NCBI GenBank assembly: GCA_942492125.1
Contig: CALODM010000026.1
Span: forward strand, 1 to 64,000
Direction: 5' to 3'
DNA length: 64,000 nt
DNA from: BCD1 sp942492125
Lineage (GTDB): Bacteria > Bacteroidota > Bacteroidia > Chitinophagales > Saprospiraceae
The notes beneath the pieces were generated by a model. The model did not search any database. It worked only from the letters and a program-made list of their open reading frames with translations, and was not told where the DNA came from. Shown here in pieces: positions 8,926 through 20,155 of this stretch. Position numbers and translations under genes: made by a program. Numbering within the stretch: position 1 is the first letter of the stretch; every line of letters begins with the position of its first letter.

Positions 8926-11071
8926 CTATCCGTTCTTTTTCGTTTTATCACTCCCTTGCTCATCAGACTTATCCTCTCCTTTTTCTTCTTTCTTCTGCTG
9001 CTCCTCCGGATATTCGATTCGCACATGGTAAACAGATTTCATGATATTCTTGAACACATGCACAATCTCTTCCAATTCCTTGAAACTTATCTCGCTCTCC
9101 TCGAGCTGACCATTATTGATTTTGCCCGCCACAATCTTGTCAATGAAAGCAAAGAGTTCCTTATCCGTTGGATTTTTCAAACTCTTACAAGCAGCCTCAA
9201 TGGAATCAGCAATCATCACAATGGTCTGTTCTTTGGTGGTAGGCTTTGGACCAGGATAACGGAATTTGGATTCATCCACCTCAACATCCGGATTGTCTTT
9301 AAGATAATTTCTGTAAAAATATTCAACACGGGTAGTTCCGTGATGAGTGGAGATAAAATCAATGAGCACCTTAGGCAGTTTGGCTTTCTTGGCCATTTTT
9401 ATGCCTTCGGTTACGTGTTCAATAATAATCTGGGCGCTTTTAAATGCGTCAATATCATCATGCAGGCTTTTACCCTGATTGTTCTCGATGAAATATCCAG
9501 GTTTTAACGTTTTTCCAATATCATGGTACAGTGCAGCAACCTTAACCAGCAATTCATTGGCGCCGACCTTCATGGCTGCGGCTTCGGCCAGATTCCCTAC
9601 CTGTAGGGAGTGTTGTAAAGTTCCAGGTGCCTTTAAAGAAAGTTCTTTTAATAAAGGCCTGTTCATATCTGATAGTTCCATCAGGGTAATGGAAGAGGTG
9701 AAACCAAATAACCGCTCCAGTAAAGGCACTAAAGGATAGGCGAGCAATGTGAGGAATGCATTGAGGAATAACCAGGTGTATACTGACCAGTCAATTTTAC
9801 TGAAATCCCCCTCCTCAATCAAAGCCAATCCAAGGTAGGCAATGGCATAACTGGCAAAAAGGTACAGCATAGAATAGAAAAACCTCGACCAATCACGGGT
9901 ATCGACATCGCTGACGATGACCACAATGCCTGCAAGCACCTGCATGAGGGTAAATTCATATCCCAGGGACGATAAAAAGCTGGCAATAAGTACCACCACA
10001 ATATGGGTGATCAAGGCCAGGCGTGCGTTAAAAAAGTTCTTTATGATAATCGGGACAATACAAAACGGGATCATATATGCACTCAATACATCGGTTTTTT
10101 CCACTACATAGACCAGGTAACTGAATAGCACCAGCCACATAAACACAAAAAACAGATGATGGAACTGTCCAAATATTTCTTTGGCAAAATACCTCAGGTA
10201 GACGAAGAATACCAATACAATGAGCGTAGTCAGTAAAAAGTAGCCCACCAAAACCCAAATATATTTTTTCTTACTGGCAACCTCCTTTTCAAATTCATAT
10301 TTAAAAGATAAAAGTTTGGGATAAACATCCTTGGCTACATAACCTCTCTTTTGGAATGATCAACTCTCCTTTTCGCACCATGCCTCTCGAAATTGAGACA
10401 GAAGAAAGTAATGTCTTAAATTTTTGTGTCGAGGTATCACTATAAAAATATTTGGAGCGATTAGCCATTTCGAGCAAGGAAAATAAAAAATCAGGCTCTT
10501 TAAGCGGTGCAAATGGCAGAGAATCACTCAACAGGTTTACAGCGGTTTCAACCGTATAAATATTTTCAACGGTTTGCTGATAACTGGTATTTCCCTTAAT
10601 AATATTGATGACAAAATCATCCCTTTCTCGGAGTGTTCCGGACGCAATTTTATTATACCGGCGTCAAACAACCTATCGAGCACACCACTGCCATAATTCC
10701 GGTATTTTTCCGGATATTTAACCAAATCTTCAAACTGTCCGGAAGATTTTACTGCTGCCAGTTGCTCATCGAATTTTTCACTGAATGCCCTTTTCTGGTT
10801 TTTAACCAGATTGAGTTGCATTTCATAATAGGGAGAAAAGTCCTTGGCAAGAGCCTCTTTTTCTTTGTTAATCTCCGCATCTGTTTTTCGAATGGCAAAA
10901 TCAAAAGGAGCAACAAGATCTTCATAACGCCATACCTCACCTCTGGAAGTCATACTTGAATTTCAGGTTGTTGGGAAATAAAAAACTGATGACCACAACG
11001 ATGGCCAGCAACAGGACATACCTGAAAAACCCGGGCAACTTAGACAATATGGTAGCAAGATTATTTTCCAT
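8926..11071 (-). CDS. pgpH: 7TMR-HDED / HD-domain c-di-AMP phosphodiesterase PgpH-like, with frameshifts
   Basis: Role: membrane HD phosphohydrolase; characterised PgpH enzymes cleave cyclic di-AMP. Seen: start ATG at 11,071 gives MENNLATILSK followed by a first membrane helix, then an extracytoplasmic region (about 10,945-10,300). A multi-helix membrane block follows (about 10,250-9,750), then the cytoplasmic HD domain with YHDIGK (about 9,520) and STHHGT (about 9,350). The C terminus is a charged Lys/Glu tail. Total span is about 715 codons, normal for the family. Frame changes near 10,945, 10,620 and 10,350 split it; each side joins smoothly in the next frame, so single-base sequence errors are likely. 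It converges with the 8,219 gene at a shared terminator. Confidence 0.85.
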
Positions 11072-11324
11072 TTCCCAAAGATATACACCGCAAAAGAAAA
11101 ACCCACCATTCCCGCACCTGCTTTTTAATGGCCTGATCAGCTTTTGGTAAAATTTAATCTCAAACCAGGTTGTAAATAGACAAAACACAACAAGGCTTCA
11201 AATGCTATAAACAATATTTAATACCTGTTTTAGGTAATTTTATAATAAATGACAAAAAATAAACCCTTAAACCGGTAATAATTTTCAATTTATACCCTAT
11301 ATAGATGATCATTTAGCTTGATCT

Positions 11325-11540
11325 TTGAAACAAATTAAACAATCAATAACGATATCGCTTGGGATTATTTTTCTAAATTTACTTCTTGAACATACCACAA
11401 TTGTCCGCAAGTTTTTACAGATAAAAACTGCAACAAGATATCCAGAGGAAGAGCAATTACCCGATGCTCAAAAGCACCCTACAAAATCCCCTCATCCATC
11501 AAAATCTCCACTTCAAAAAACGAAAAAACTAGAAACATGA
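11325..11540 (+). CDS. Possible small membrane-anchored leader protein before the TonB receptor
   Basis: Seen: a 71-residue frame beginning with TTG, an N-terminal hydrophobic segment (ISLGIIFLNLLLEHTTIV), then a Lys/Pro/Ser-rich tail. Its stop overlaps the ATG of the receptor gene by four bases (ATGA at 11,537-11,540), a translational-coupling arrangement. No family is recognised and the start codon is weak, so it may be chance. Confidence 0.3.
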   Translation: MKQIKQSITISLGIIFLNLLLEHTTIVRKFLQIKTATRYPEEEQLPDAQKHPTKSPHPSKSPLQKTKKLET

Positions 11541-13953
11541 AAAAAATTTCGCTACTAATTATCAGCCTGACTTTATTCGTAAATCTTCAGGCACAACTCT
11601 CCCAAACCGTGCGAGGCACCATAGTGGATAAAGAATCCAAATACCCTCTTTTCGGGGTGAATGCTGTGATCAAACTGGAGGATGGCTCCTTTTTAGGGAC
11701 AGTAGCTGACATTGATGGAGCTTCGTGTTGAAAAATGTGCCGGTGGGCAGGAGAACGCTTGAGCTCTCCTATATCGGTTACCAGGAAATAATCATGGACA
11801 ATGTGATCGTCAACTCCGGTAAAGAGGTGATCCTGAATATAGAGATGGAAGAATCCACAGCCCTTTTGGAAGAAGTGGTCATTTACGCTCAACGCAACGG
11901 TGAAGTTCGCAATGAGATGGCTACTGTGAGTGCCCGTCAGTTCAGTGTTGCCGAGACCAATCGGTATGCGGGCAGCCGGGGTGACCCGGGGCGTATGGCT
12001 TCTAATTTTGCCGGTGTCCAGGGAGCCGATGACTCCAGAAATGACATCATTGTTCGCGGCAATGCTCCTTCGGGAGTACTCTGGCGGCTGGAAGGTGTGA
12101 ATATTCCCAACCCCAACCACTTTGCCATCCCTGGTACAGGAGGAGGACCGGTAACCATCCTCAATAACAAATTCCTGTCCAACTCGGATTTCTTCACCGG
12201 TGCATTCCCTGCTGAATTTGGCAATGGCATTGCCGGAGCTTTTGACCTGGAAATGCGGAATGGCAACGACAAAACCACGAATTCAGCAGTCAACTCAGTT
12301 TCCTGGGAACAGAATTAACGGAGGGCCTATTTCCAAAGAGAAAAGTTCCTACCTCGCCATGTATCGGTATTCAACCCTACAGTTATTCAGCTTCCTGGGT
12401 ATTCAAATCGGAACGGATGCAGTGCCACAATACCAGGATGGTGCTTTCAGGATCAATTTTCCGGGTAAGAACTCGAGTAACCTCTCCGTCTGGGGGTATT
12501 GCGGCAGAGTTTTATCGATGCAATGATCAGCGACCAGGAAACACCCCGACTGATCCCGATCTCCTTCGACAACGACAGAGACCAGCACTTTGGCTGGACC
12601 ACGGGTATTGGCGGTATTACCTATACCCGTCCATTCAATACAAACACCTTTTTCAAAGGGACTATTTCGTCTTCCTCACCAAAGCGATAACCGGTGATCA
12701 CGATTTATATTTTCAGACGCGAGGTCGAAGGTGTATTTGTTTACGATTCCCTTCCTCCACACATGAGTTATGCCTTTACGGAATCCAAATATTCCTTTAA
12801 CGGATTTGTCAATAAAAAATTAAACTCCCGCAGCACCCTGAAATTTGGGATCAATGCAGACCTGACCAATTACGAATATGTCGACAGTATCCGACAGATT
12901 ATTCTAACGTCAGAGGGTAACCGGGATCTGGAACCGTTTTGGACACATCGGTGGAATGCCAATGGGAATACCTTTCTCCAGCCTTATATTCACTGGAAAT
13001 ACAGGTTCAATGAAAAGTTCCTGATCACTGCAGGTCTGACCAGCCTTTGGTATTCTTTAAACAAAGAAAGCTTATCTCCTGTCGAACCGCGATTGGGTTT
13101 ATCCTATAACCTGCCGAAAGGACAAAAAATCGGTTTTGGTTACGGATTGCATTCCCAGACCCAAACGGGTTACATTTACCATTACGCTGATAATGCTATC
13201 GGTAATGACGTTCAGGAATATAATCTGGACATGGGACTCACCAAAAGTCATCATTTCGTATTGTCCTATGATTTACCGTTGGGGCAGAATATGAGAATCA
13301 AAGCAGAGACCTATTACCAATATTTATTCGATATTCCTGTAGAAGTTCAGAAGAGTTCGTTTTCTCTTGTCAATTCAGGAACAGGGTTTAGCCGCTTTTT
13401 TCCCAATCCCCTGGTCAATGAAGGCACCGGACGTAATTACGGGGTGGAATTAACCGTTGAGCGTTTCTTCCAGGGCAATTATTACTTCCTGATAACGGGA
13501 TCCTTGTTTGACTCCAAATACAAAGGCAGTGATGGGATTTTGAGAAATACCTCCTTCAATGGCCATTTTGCGCTCAATGGTTTGGTTGCCAAAGAAATGA
13601 CGCTCAATCAAAACAATACTTTGAATTTCGGAGCTAAAGTCACCTATGCCGGAGGCCGCTGGTATGGTCCTGCTGATGTGGAAGAATCCAACCTGCATTC
13701 TGAGATTATCTTCGCTGATGAAACGATGAATACGCTACAGTTTGATCCTTATTTTAGAGTAGACGCCAAAATCAACTACCTTTTGAACAGACCCAAAGTC
13801 ACCCATGAATTTGCCATTGACCTGGTGAATGTTTTCAACATCAAAAATATTCTAACTTTGTCATGGGCCCCGGATCATCCTTCAGGAAATCCTATTCAAC
13901 AGAAATACCAATTAGGCTTTTTGCCTATTTTCTATTACAAACTGGATTTTTGA
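11537..13953 (+). CDS. TonB-dependent receptor with CarboxypepD_reg-like domain, frameshifted
   Basis: Role: outer-membrane beta-barrel for energised substrate uptake; substrate unknown. Seen: signal peptide ending in LQAQ, then a beta-sandwich regulatory domain (VRGTIVDKESKYPLFGVNAV... LSYIGYQE). The plug follows (NDIIVRGNAPSGVLWRLEGVN at 12,040-12,110), then a long barrel ending in LGFLPIFYYKLDF with the terminal aromatic. About 805 codons in total, usual size. Frame changes lie near 11,720, 12,290, 12,500 and 12,690, while 12,694-13,953 is one clean frame. No SusD partner gene follows, so it is more likely a general TonB receptor than a SusC/D pair. Confidence 0.85.
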
Positions 13954-14005
13954 TGTGGTTGCTGGTTTAAATAAGACTGTAGGCTGAAACTAAAGAATTA
14001 CAATT

Positions 14006-14840
14006 ATGGAAAGTGTACTTGGTGGTATCCTTGCTTTTTTCATTGTTCTGGCTTCTTACAAGGGGTTTAAAGACCGCGTTTTTTACGACCGGTACCTCTT
14101 TGATGCGACCAGGATTTTGAGGGACAGGGAATACCACCGGCTTTTCACTTCAGCTTTTTTGCATGGCTCGTGGTTTCACCTTGGGTTCAACATGATTGCC
14201 CTGTTATCTTTCAGTGGGGAAGTAGAATACTATTTCGGGTGGTGGCAATACCTGGTATTGTTCTTTGGTGCTGTACTTTTTGGGGATTTGCTGGCTTTGT
14301 ATTTCCATCGCAACCATGAATACCGGGCGGTGGGTGCCTCAGGCGGAGTATCCGGCCTCGTAATGGCTTTTATTGTAACGGCGCCCAACAGTGCCATTTC
14401 TTTTATCCTTATTCCCATCGAGATCAAGAGCTGGATATTTGGTATAGCTTATGTTTTGATAACCATGATCGCTATTAAACGCAGCAATGACAATATGAAG
14501 CACGGAAGCCCACCTGGGAGGTGCGATAGCCGGGGTTTTACTTGCTTTGGCATTTGATCCTTCCCTGCTTGGAGTGAGGCTCTGGCTAATTGCTGCCATT
14601 TTGATCCCCTGTATTATTTTCCTGTGGCTCAATATTACCAATCCTGCTTTTTTTCTCATTCCGGACAAATGGTCTCTGGGCTCCCGCAAAGGAAAATCAC
14701 CACTTAAAATCAGTCATAAAAAGAAAAAGATCAGTAAGGAGGAAGAATTAGACCTGTTGCTCAAAAAAATCAAGAATAAAGGATTGGGGAGTCTGAGCAA
14801 AAAAGAAAGGGATCGGTTGGAGGAGTTATCGAATGATTAA
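14006..14840 (+). CDS. Rhomboid-family intramembrane serine protease, one frameshift
   Basis: Role: cleaves transmembrane substrates within the membrane. Seen: start MESVLGGILAF, then HGSWFHLGFNM, the loop and helix typical of rhomboids. The nucleophile Ser is in GASGGVSG (about 14,330-14,355). After a frame change near 14,500 the other frame supplies EAHLGGAIAG, which carries the catalytic His. A basic, Lys-rich cytoplasmic tail of about 55 residues ends the protein (SKKERDRLEELSND). About 278 codons. Both catalytic residues are present, so the break is probably a one-base sequence error. Confidence 0.85.
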
Positions 14841-14900
14841 TTCAAGGAGGTAATTCTAGTTAAAATCATTACCTTTATACCCTTTTAAAACAATAACTTT

Positions 14901-15650
14901 TTGGTTTTGAAAAAAATCCTTTCCTACATTCTCACACCTATTCACCTTTTGGCTTTCGGCCTTATATTGGCTATTTTCCACCCCTTACAATGGCTTGGAT
15001 TAAAGCTGGGAGGGTATCATGCGCACAAAAGAGTGGTCAAATGGCTCAACTTCTGGCTTATCCAATCCCTGAAGATATTAGGCAATACCTGTCAATTCAA
15101 TATTACCCATGAGATTCCGGAAGACAAGCCACTGATCATTGTATCCAATCACCAAAGTCTGTACGATATCCCCCCGATCATATATCATTTGGACAAACAT
15201 CATATCAAGTTTGTCTCCAAAAAGGAACTGGCAAAAGGCATTCCCAGTATCTCCTTCAACCTCCGTCATGGCGGATCGGTATTGATAGACCGCAAAAATC
15301 CCCGCCAGGCGTTACCGGCCATGAAAGCCTTCGCAGAATACCTGGAAATCAATAACTATACCGGAGTCATTTTTCCGGAAGGTACCCGAAGCCGAAATGG
15401 CGTCCCTAAACGTTTTTCGTCAAAAGGATTAAAAACCCTGGTCGATCATATGCCCTCGGCCTATATTGTGCCTCTTACCATCAACCACGCCTGGAAAATT
15501 AATGAACATGGTTTTTGGCCTATGAATGTTGGCATCAAAGCCACCTGGCATACCCACAAGCCCATTCCTGTTGCCGGCAGAGACTTTGAGGAATTGTTTG
15601 CTGAAGTGGAAAAAGCGGTTAAGGATGCTGTGGTGACTAGTGGTTCATAG
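14901..15650 (+). CDS. plsC: 1-acyl-sn-glycerol-3-phosphate acyltransferase (PlsC-like)
   Basis: Role: acylates lysophosphatidic acid to phosphatidic acid in phospholipid synthesis, at the inner membrane. Seen: 249 residues, N-terminal hydrophobic segment, motif I NHQSLYD (HX4D), and motif III FPEGTRSRNG. The start is unusual: an in-frame TAA just upstream leaves TTG at 14,901 or 14,907 as the only options near the conserved N terminus (MVLKKILSYI). A weak -7-like TACCTTTA lies at 14,870-14,877. It is 60 bases after the rhomboid gene. Confidence 0.85.
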   Translation: MVLKKILSYILTPIHLLAFGLILAIFHPLQWLGLKLGGYHAHKRVVKWLNFWLIQSLKILGNTCQFNITHEIPEDKPLIIVSNHQSLYDIPPIIYHLDKHHIKFVSKKELAKGIPSISFNLRHGGSVLIDRKNPRQALPAMKAFAEYLEINNYTGVIFPEGTRSRNGVPKRFSSKGLKTLVDHMPSAYIVPLTINHAWKINEHGFWPMNVGIKATWHTHKPIPVAGRDFEELFAEVEKAVKDAVVTSGS

Positions 15651-15748
15651 TATGAGTTTGCATTACCAGTAGCGGTTTGCGGGTTTGATTCTGCAGCAAT
15701 GCTATTTTTTAGAAAAATTGTATTGCTGTGACTCGAGATCTCAGGCAC

Positions 15749-15783
15749 AAAAAAAGGGTTCCCCCTTTTTCAGAAGAAACCCT
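15749..15783 (-). terminator. Rho-independent terminator of typA
   Basis: On the minus strand AGGGTT (15,783-15,778) pairs with AACCCT (15,760-15,755), followed by a run of seven T. It lies 23 bases past the typA stop. Confidence 0.65.
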
Positions 15784-15805
15784 AATATATAGTTGGTATT
15801 ATATT

Positions 15806-17629
15806 TTATGCTACCGGAAGAGCACCATTTCTGGCACGTTTACGGTCGTGTTCTTTTAACAGAATCTTACGCAGGCGCAAGGATTCCGGTGTGACCTCAA
15901 CATATTCATCAACCTGAATATATTCCAGGGCTTCTTCCAGCGTAAAACGTTTTGGCGGTACCAGCTTCATCTTTTCATCAGCTCCGGAAGAACGCATATT
16001 GTTCAGTTTTTTGGTCTTGGTCACGTTGATCACCAAATCACCGGGCCGACTGTTCTCTCCGATTACCTGACCTTCGTAGATTTCTGCACCAGCAGCAACA
16101 AAGAAGCGGCCGCGATCCTGCAGGTTATTGATCGATACGGAATGGCTTTGCCTTGCTCCATACTGATCAAGGAGCCATTGATCCGGCCAGGAATGTCCCC
16201 CTTTTAAGGCTGGAATTCTTTGAACCGGTGAGTCATAATTGCTTCTCCAGCTGTAGCGGTAAGCATATTGACTACGCAGTCCAATAATACCACGGGATGG
16301 AATTTCAAATTCAAGCAGTACCCGATCGCCTTTGGGTTCCATGGTAAGCATTTCACCTTTTCGGCGGGTCACCATTTCAATAACGTTCCAGAAACGTCTT
16401 CCGGCACGTCAATTGTCAGTTCTTCAACTGGTTCGTGCTTTGACCATCAATTTCTTTGATGATTACCTGCGGTTGACCGATTTGCAACTCATATCCTTCG
16501 CGGCGCATGGTTTCAATCAATACGGAAAGGTGAAGTACACCTCGGCCAAACACGCGGAAAGCATCAGCATGTTTCGTAGTTTCTTCAACACGTAAGTGCA
16601 AGGTTTTTCTCCAACTCTTTTTCCAAGCGGTCGCGTAGGTGACGGGAAGTAACAAATTTACCTTCCTGACCAAAAAACGGAGAGTCATTGATGGTAAAAG
16701 ACATACTCATGGTTGGCTCATCAATAGCAATGGTCGGTAATGCTTCGGGGATTCTCAACATCGGCAATGGTATCGCCAATCTCAAAACCTTCAACACCAA
16801 AAATGGCACAAATATCTCCGGCTTGAACTTCATCTACTTCTTACGGCTGCCAAAGCCTTCAAAAACGTAAAGCTCCTTAATACGGTGCTTTTGTATATCG
16901 ACCGTCGCTTTTCACCAAGGCTAATTTGTTGTCCCTGCTTTCAAAGTTCCACGGTGTAAGCGGCCAATAGCAATTCGACCAATATAGGAAGAATAATCAA
17001 GGCTGGTAACCAGCATTTGGTATTTCCTTCTTCTAACATTTGGTGCAGGGATATAGTTCAATAATAGCATCCAATAAGGGAAGTGATATTTTCTGTTGGA
17101 TTTCCAATCGTCGTGTTCATCCAGCCATATTTGGCCGAACCGAAAACGGTTGGGAAATCCAACTGATCTTCGGTGGCATCCAGGTTGAACATCAAGGTCA
17201 AAACAGCTCCTGTACTTCATCAGGCGTACAGTTCGGTTTGTCAACCTTGTTGACTACTACGATGGGTTTCAATCCTAGTTCCAGGGCTTTTTGCAAGTAC
17301 GAACCGCGTTTGTGGCATTGGACCTTCAAAAGCATCAACCAATAAGCAAAACACCATCGGCCATATTCAATACCCGCTCCACTTCTCCACCAAAGTCGGC
17401 GTGACCAGGGGTGTCGATAATGTTAATTTTGGTTCCCTTATAGGTGATGGAAACATTCTTAGACAAAATGGTAATTCCTCTCCCTTTCGAGGTCGGCGTC
17501 CCATTATCAGTTCCCGCGTTTATTTCGTGATCCTGGAGATTAAATATCCGGCGACCATCTCTTATCAACCAGGGTTGTTTTACCGTGGTCAACGTGTGCA
17601 ATAATTGCAATATTTCTGAGTTGTGTCAT
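15806..17629 (-). CDS. typA: Ribosome-associated GTPase TypA/BipA, many frameshifts
   Basis: Role: EF-G-like translational GTPase involved in stress response and 50S assembly. Seen: ATG at 17,629 opens MTQLRNIAIIAHVDHGKTT (G1), then GRGITIL and DTPGHADFGGE (G3) at about 17,390-17,490. The middle has VEETTKHADAFRVFGRG and EGYELQIGQPQVI, and the C-terminal domain has MVTRRKGEML, NLQDRGRFFVAAGAEIYEG and GDLVINVTKTKKLNNMRSS. Total length is 608 codons, exactly family size. At least seven frame changes break it (near 17,560, 17,330, 17,180, 17,040, 16,920, 16,620, 16,400). The domain order is intact, so dense indel error is more likely than decay. Its own promoter is at 17,651 and its terminator at 15,749. 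Confidence 0.9.
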
Positions 17630-17650
17630 GCAGTTTTTTATTTGAAGGCG

Positions 17651-17658
17651 CAAAGGTA
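17651..17658 (-). promoter_or_regulatory. Bacteroidota -7 element of typA
   Basis: The minus strand reads TACCTTTG, 22 bases upstream of the typA ATG. Confidence 0.55.
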
Positions 17659-17740
17659 GCTATTTATTAAATGTAAAATGTAAAATGAAGAATTTAAAAT
17701 TCAAAATAGCTTTGTCCCAGTAACTGAATTTAAGCCTGTA

Positions 17741-17779
17741 CAAAAAATCCTCTCCCGACCATACCGGTGAGAGAGGATT
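17741..17779 (-). terminator. Rho-independent terminator after the 17,807 gene
   Basis: AATCCTCTC (17,779-17,771 read on the minus strand) pairs with GAGAGGATT (17,755-17,747) and runs into six T. Confidence 0.75.
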
Positions 17780-17806
17780 GAAATATGATTAGCTTATTTC
17801 TTTAGA

Positions 17807-18258
17807 TTATAACGATTCTGGTATATCGCTGCTGTCAGGCAGCAACACCAATACATTCTGTGGTACAAAAACAGTAACGGAAATGTTTTCTGAAAGCAAG
17901 GCATTACCTACTTCGTACTGTTTTCTCAATTCGGACTATAAATCACAAAAACGCCATCTTCGACCGTGTACTTAAGGTTGTACTTACCGGTCTGTACCAG
18001 TGACTTCAAAGTGGTTTCCGTACCGTTGTCGAGGGTGATGTTCAATTGAACACGCACTGTGCTTTTAGACCATGTGTGTACATCAATCGGTTCACCCAGG
18101 TTAATGGAAACGATATCATTTCCCTGGAGATTAAACGACTTGACGAGAACTTTTTCTGCCATCGCATTCACGCTTCCCGGCTGGCCAAAACAAATTAAGG
18201 TTAGGGGCAGTAGGAGGAATGTAAAGGCAATTTTTTTAATAAGTGTAGAGTTATTCAT
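17807..18258 (-). CDS. Secreted hypothetical protein, DUF4097/adhesin-like beta fold, one frameshift
   Basis: Seen: signal peptide (MNNSTLIKKIAFTFLLL... ICFGQ) followed by beta-rich sequence with VNLGEPIDVHTW-type strands, similar in feel to DUF4097/DUF2807 head domains. The first frame stops near 17,926 after VEDGVFVIYSPN. The next frame continues naturally as LRKQYEVGNALL... to a stop at 17,807. About 150 residues in all. It stands alone with its own terminator. Function unknown. Confidence 0.6.
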
Positions 18259-18364
18259 AAGCAGCCTCCTTTTGTTGATAATGGTATAATTTACAAATTT
18301 TTTGTCGAAATGTCAATGATTTGATTCCATTCAACCCATGTCGTTTTGATCAAAATTCCTTTAA

Positions 18365-19207
18365 TTATCTAGTAATGTGTTGTTCTCTTAAAAGCTTCTG
18401 ATCGTGCGATGTATTTTCACCAATTTCAGTGAGTAAGTCTTTCAGTCGATCAAGCGGCAACATGTTGGCCCCGTCAGATTTGGCTTCGGCCGGCCTCGGG
18501 TGTGTTTCTATAAAGATGCCATTAACACCCGAAACGATGCCTGCCTTTGCAATTATTTCTATCATCTCAGGTTGTCCTCCCGTAACACCGGTGGCCTGGT
18601 CAGGTTTTTGTAAAGAATGTGTGCAATCCAGGACTACTTCCGCGCCCAATTCCTTCATCTGCGGAATACCCTGGTAATCGACAATCATGTCCTGATATCC
18701 AAAATTTGTCCCTCTTTCTGTCAGCCAAACCTGATCATTGCCGGACTGGACAACCTTGTCCCTTGCAAATTTCATAACCGAGGGGCTGAGAAACTGCCCT
18801 TTTTTAATATTCACGACTTTTCCCGTTTTGGCAGCTGCCACCAGTAAATCTGTCTGACGGCACAAAAATGCCGGGATCTGCAACACATCGACATAAGTTG
18901 CGGCCATGGCTGCTTCTTCAGCAGTATGAATATCTGTAGTAACGGGAATCTGAAAATGATCGCCAATCCTGCGCAGGATTTCAAGAGCTTTTTGGTCACC
19001 GATACCCGTGAAGGAATCCAACCTGGAACGATTGGCCTTACGATAAGAACCTTTGAAAATGTAGGGTATCTCCAGTCTGTTGGTTATATCAACTATAGCC
19101 TCTGCAATTTCAAAAGCCATCTCCTCCCCTTCTATGGCACAGGGGCCTGCAATGAGGAAGAAGTTGCCGCTTTCCGTGAATTTTAACTGGTGTAGTTTTA
19201 AACTCAT
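18365..19207 (-). CDS. kdsA: 3-deoxy-8-phosphooctulonate synthase (Kdo-8-P synthase)
   Basis: Role: condenses arabinose-5-phosphate with phosphoenolpyruvate to Kdo-8-phosphate, the first dedicated step of Kdo for lipopolysaccharide. Seen: intact, 280 residues. It has the FFLIAGPCAIEGE segment near residue 17, KGSYRKANRSR, QIPAFLCRQTDL, NIKKGQFLSP and the closing ETHPRPAEAKSDGAN. The Cys in AGPCAIE is the position that marks the metal-dependent class, where the E. coli class has Asn. It works upstream of waaA, found 3 kb away on the same strand. A promoter element lies at 19,242. Confidence 0.95.
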   Translation of the reverse strand: MSLKLHQLKFTESGNFFLIAGPCAIEGEEMAFEIAEAIVDITNRLEIPYIFKGSYRKANRSRLDSFTGIGDQKALEILRRIGDHFQIPVTTDIHTAEEAAMAATYVDVLQIPAFLCRQTDLLVAAAKTGKVVNIKKGQFLSPSVMKFARDKVVQSGNDQVWLTERGTNFGYQDMIVDYQGIPQMKELGAEVVLDCTHSLQKPDQATGVTGGQPEMIEIIAKAGIVSGVNGIFIETHPRPAEAKSDGANMLPLDRLKDLLTEIGENTSHDQKLLREQHITR

Positions 19208-19241
19208 GTTTTATCATTTAAGGTTTTTGTGAATACGGGCA

Positions 19242-19249
19242 CAAAGCTA
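19242..19249 (-). promoter_or_regulatory. Bacteroidota -7 element of kdsA
   Basis: The minus strand reads TAGCTTTG, 35 bases upstream of the kdsA ATG. Confidence 0.5.
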
Positions 19250-19403
19250 ATAGAATGAGGTGGGTTATTGGGTACTTTTTCGTTTTTTGGACGAAATTCA
19301 ACGCTGATTGACCATTTGTAGAAGTTGCTTTTTCTTTGTGGATCCAAAAGGAAAAGAGGAGGTTATCAATTCACTCAAAACTCCTGAAACCGATGAAAAA
19401 GGT

Positions 19404-19435
19404 CAAAAAAGCGGAACCTGAATATCAGGTTCCGC
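19404..19435 (-). terminator. Rho-independent terminator of the outer-membrane protein gene
   Basis: An 11-bp perfect stem (GCGGAACCTGA with TCAGGTTCCGC), 3-base loop, then six T on the minus strand, 29 bases beyond the gene's stop. Confidence 0.9.
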
Positions 19436-19463
19436 GTAAGATATATGATTTAGTATGAAAAAA

Positions 19464-20045
19464 TTACAGTTTGTAAGTTACCCCAAAGTTCAGCAGTGAA
19501 ATGCCGTAACCAACTTCACCGAAAATTCCTATATTGTTTTTAACAAAATAAGTCGCTCCGACAAACCCCGTGTAAGTGAAGTTGTTTTCAGCTTCGCGAT
19601 AGAAAGAAGGGGTTGGAGTATCTGGTTTGTTATCACCATATAATGGTTCATCTGAAGGTGTATTATCTACATTGACTATAGGAATGTTGTAAGCCAGACT
19701 AAATCCGCCGTAAACATCCCACTTGTCGAGGTTTACGAAGTGTACTGCAGGACGGATCCCAACAACCAACATCTGGTTATTGAAGATATTTGCAGAACCA
19801 TCGTTGTACCTTAACTGAGGGCTGGTTGTTGAAGAATAGGCAGTAAAGGCACTGATGCTGAATTTTTCCGCAGCTCTAAATGCCAGGTTAAGACTTACCG
19901 GTGGAACATTCATACTGCCACCATCTTTAAAAAATGTAGGTACAACTCCTACCCCTGCACTTAAATGTAATTTGGAAGTACTCTGGGCATTAACTGTTGC
20001 AAAGGAGATAAGTAAAAGGCCGAATAAAACAAAAATTCTTGACAT
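19464..20045 (-). CDS. Outer-membrane beta-barrel protein
   Basis: Seen: 193 residues from ATG 20,045 (MSRIFVLFGLLLISFATVNAQ, a clean signal peptide ending in NAQ). Alternating beta strands follow (LHLSAGVGVVPTFF, WDVYGGFSLAYNIP, YTGFVGATYFV), with a C terminus in FGVTYKL ending like a barrel strand. The longer frame starting at 20,084 adds only non-signal residues, so 20,045 is preferred. It is monocistronic: promoter at 20,148, strong terminator at 19,404. Function beyond a porin-like or structural barrel is unknown. Confidence 0.75.
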   Translation of the reverse strand: MSRIFVLFGLLLISFATVNAQSTSKLHLSAGVGVVPTFFKDGGSMNVPPVSLNLAFRAAEKFSISAFTAYSSTTSPQLRYNDGSANIFNNQMLVVGIRPAVHFVNLDKWDVYGGFSLAYNIPIVNVDNTPSDEPLYGDNKPDTPTPSFYREAENNFTYTGFVGATYFVKNNIGIFGEVGYGISLLNFGVTYKL

Positions 20046-20147
20046 GGTTTCGTTTTTAATTTGAATAAGTAATGGGATTTGCAATATTTTTTATCAAACC
20101 GAAAAATTACTTTGTCCAAAAAATGGACAACGCTTTGAATTATACTG

Positions 20148-20155
20148 CAAATGTA
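20148..20155 (-). promoter_or_regulatory. Bacteroidota -7 element of the outer-membrane protein gene
   Basis: The minus strand reads TACATTTG. The leader of about 95 bases holds a small hairpin, GTCCA/TGGAC at 20,114-20,128. Confidence 0.55.

Noticed and set aside
11076..11083. Promoter -7 element for pgpH
   Set aside because: TATCTTTG is present on the minus strand but would put the transcript start on the ATG itself; chance is more likely.
11537..13953. Three or four separate genes
   Set aside because: The pieces follow one TonB-receptor architecture from signal peptide to terminal aromatic strand, so this is one frameshifted gene.
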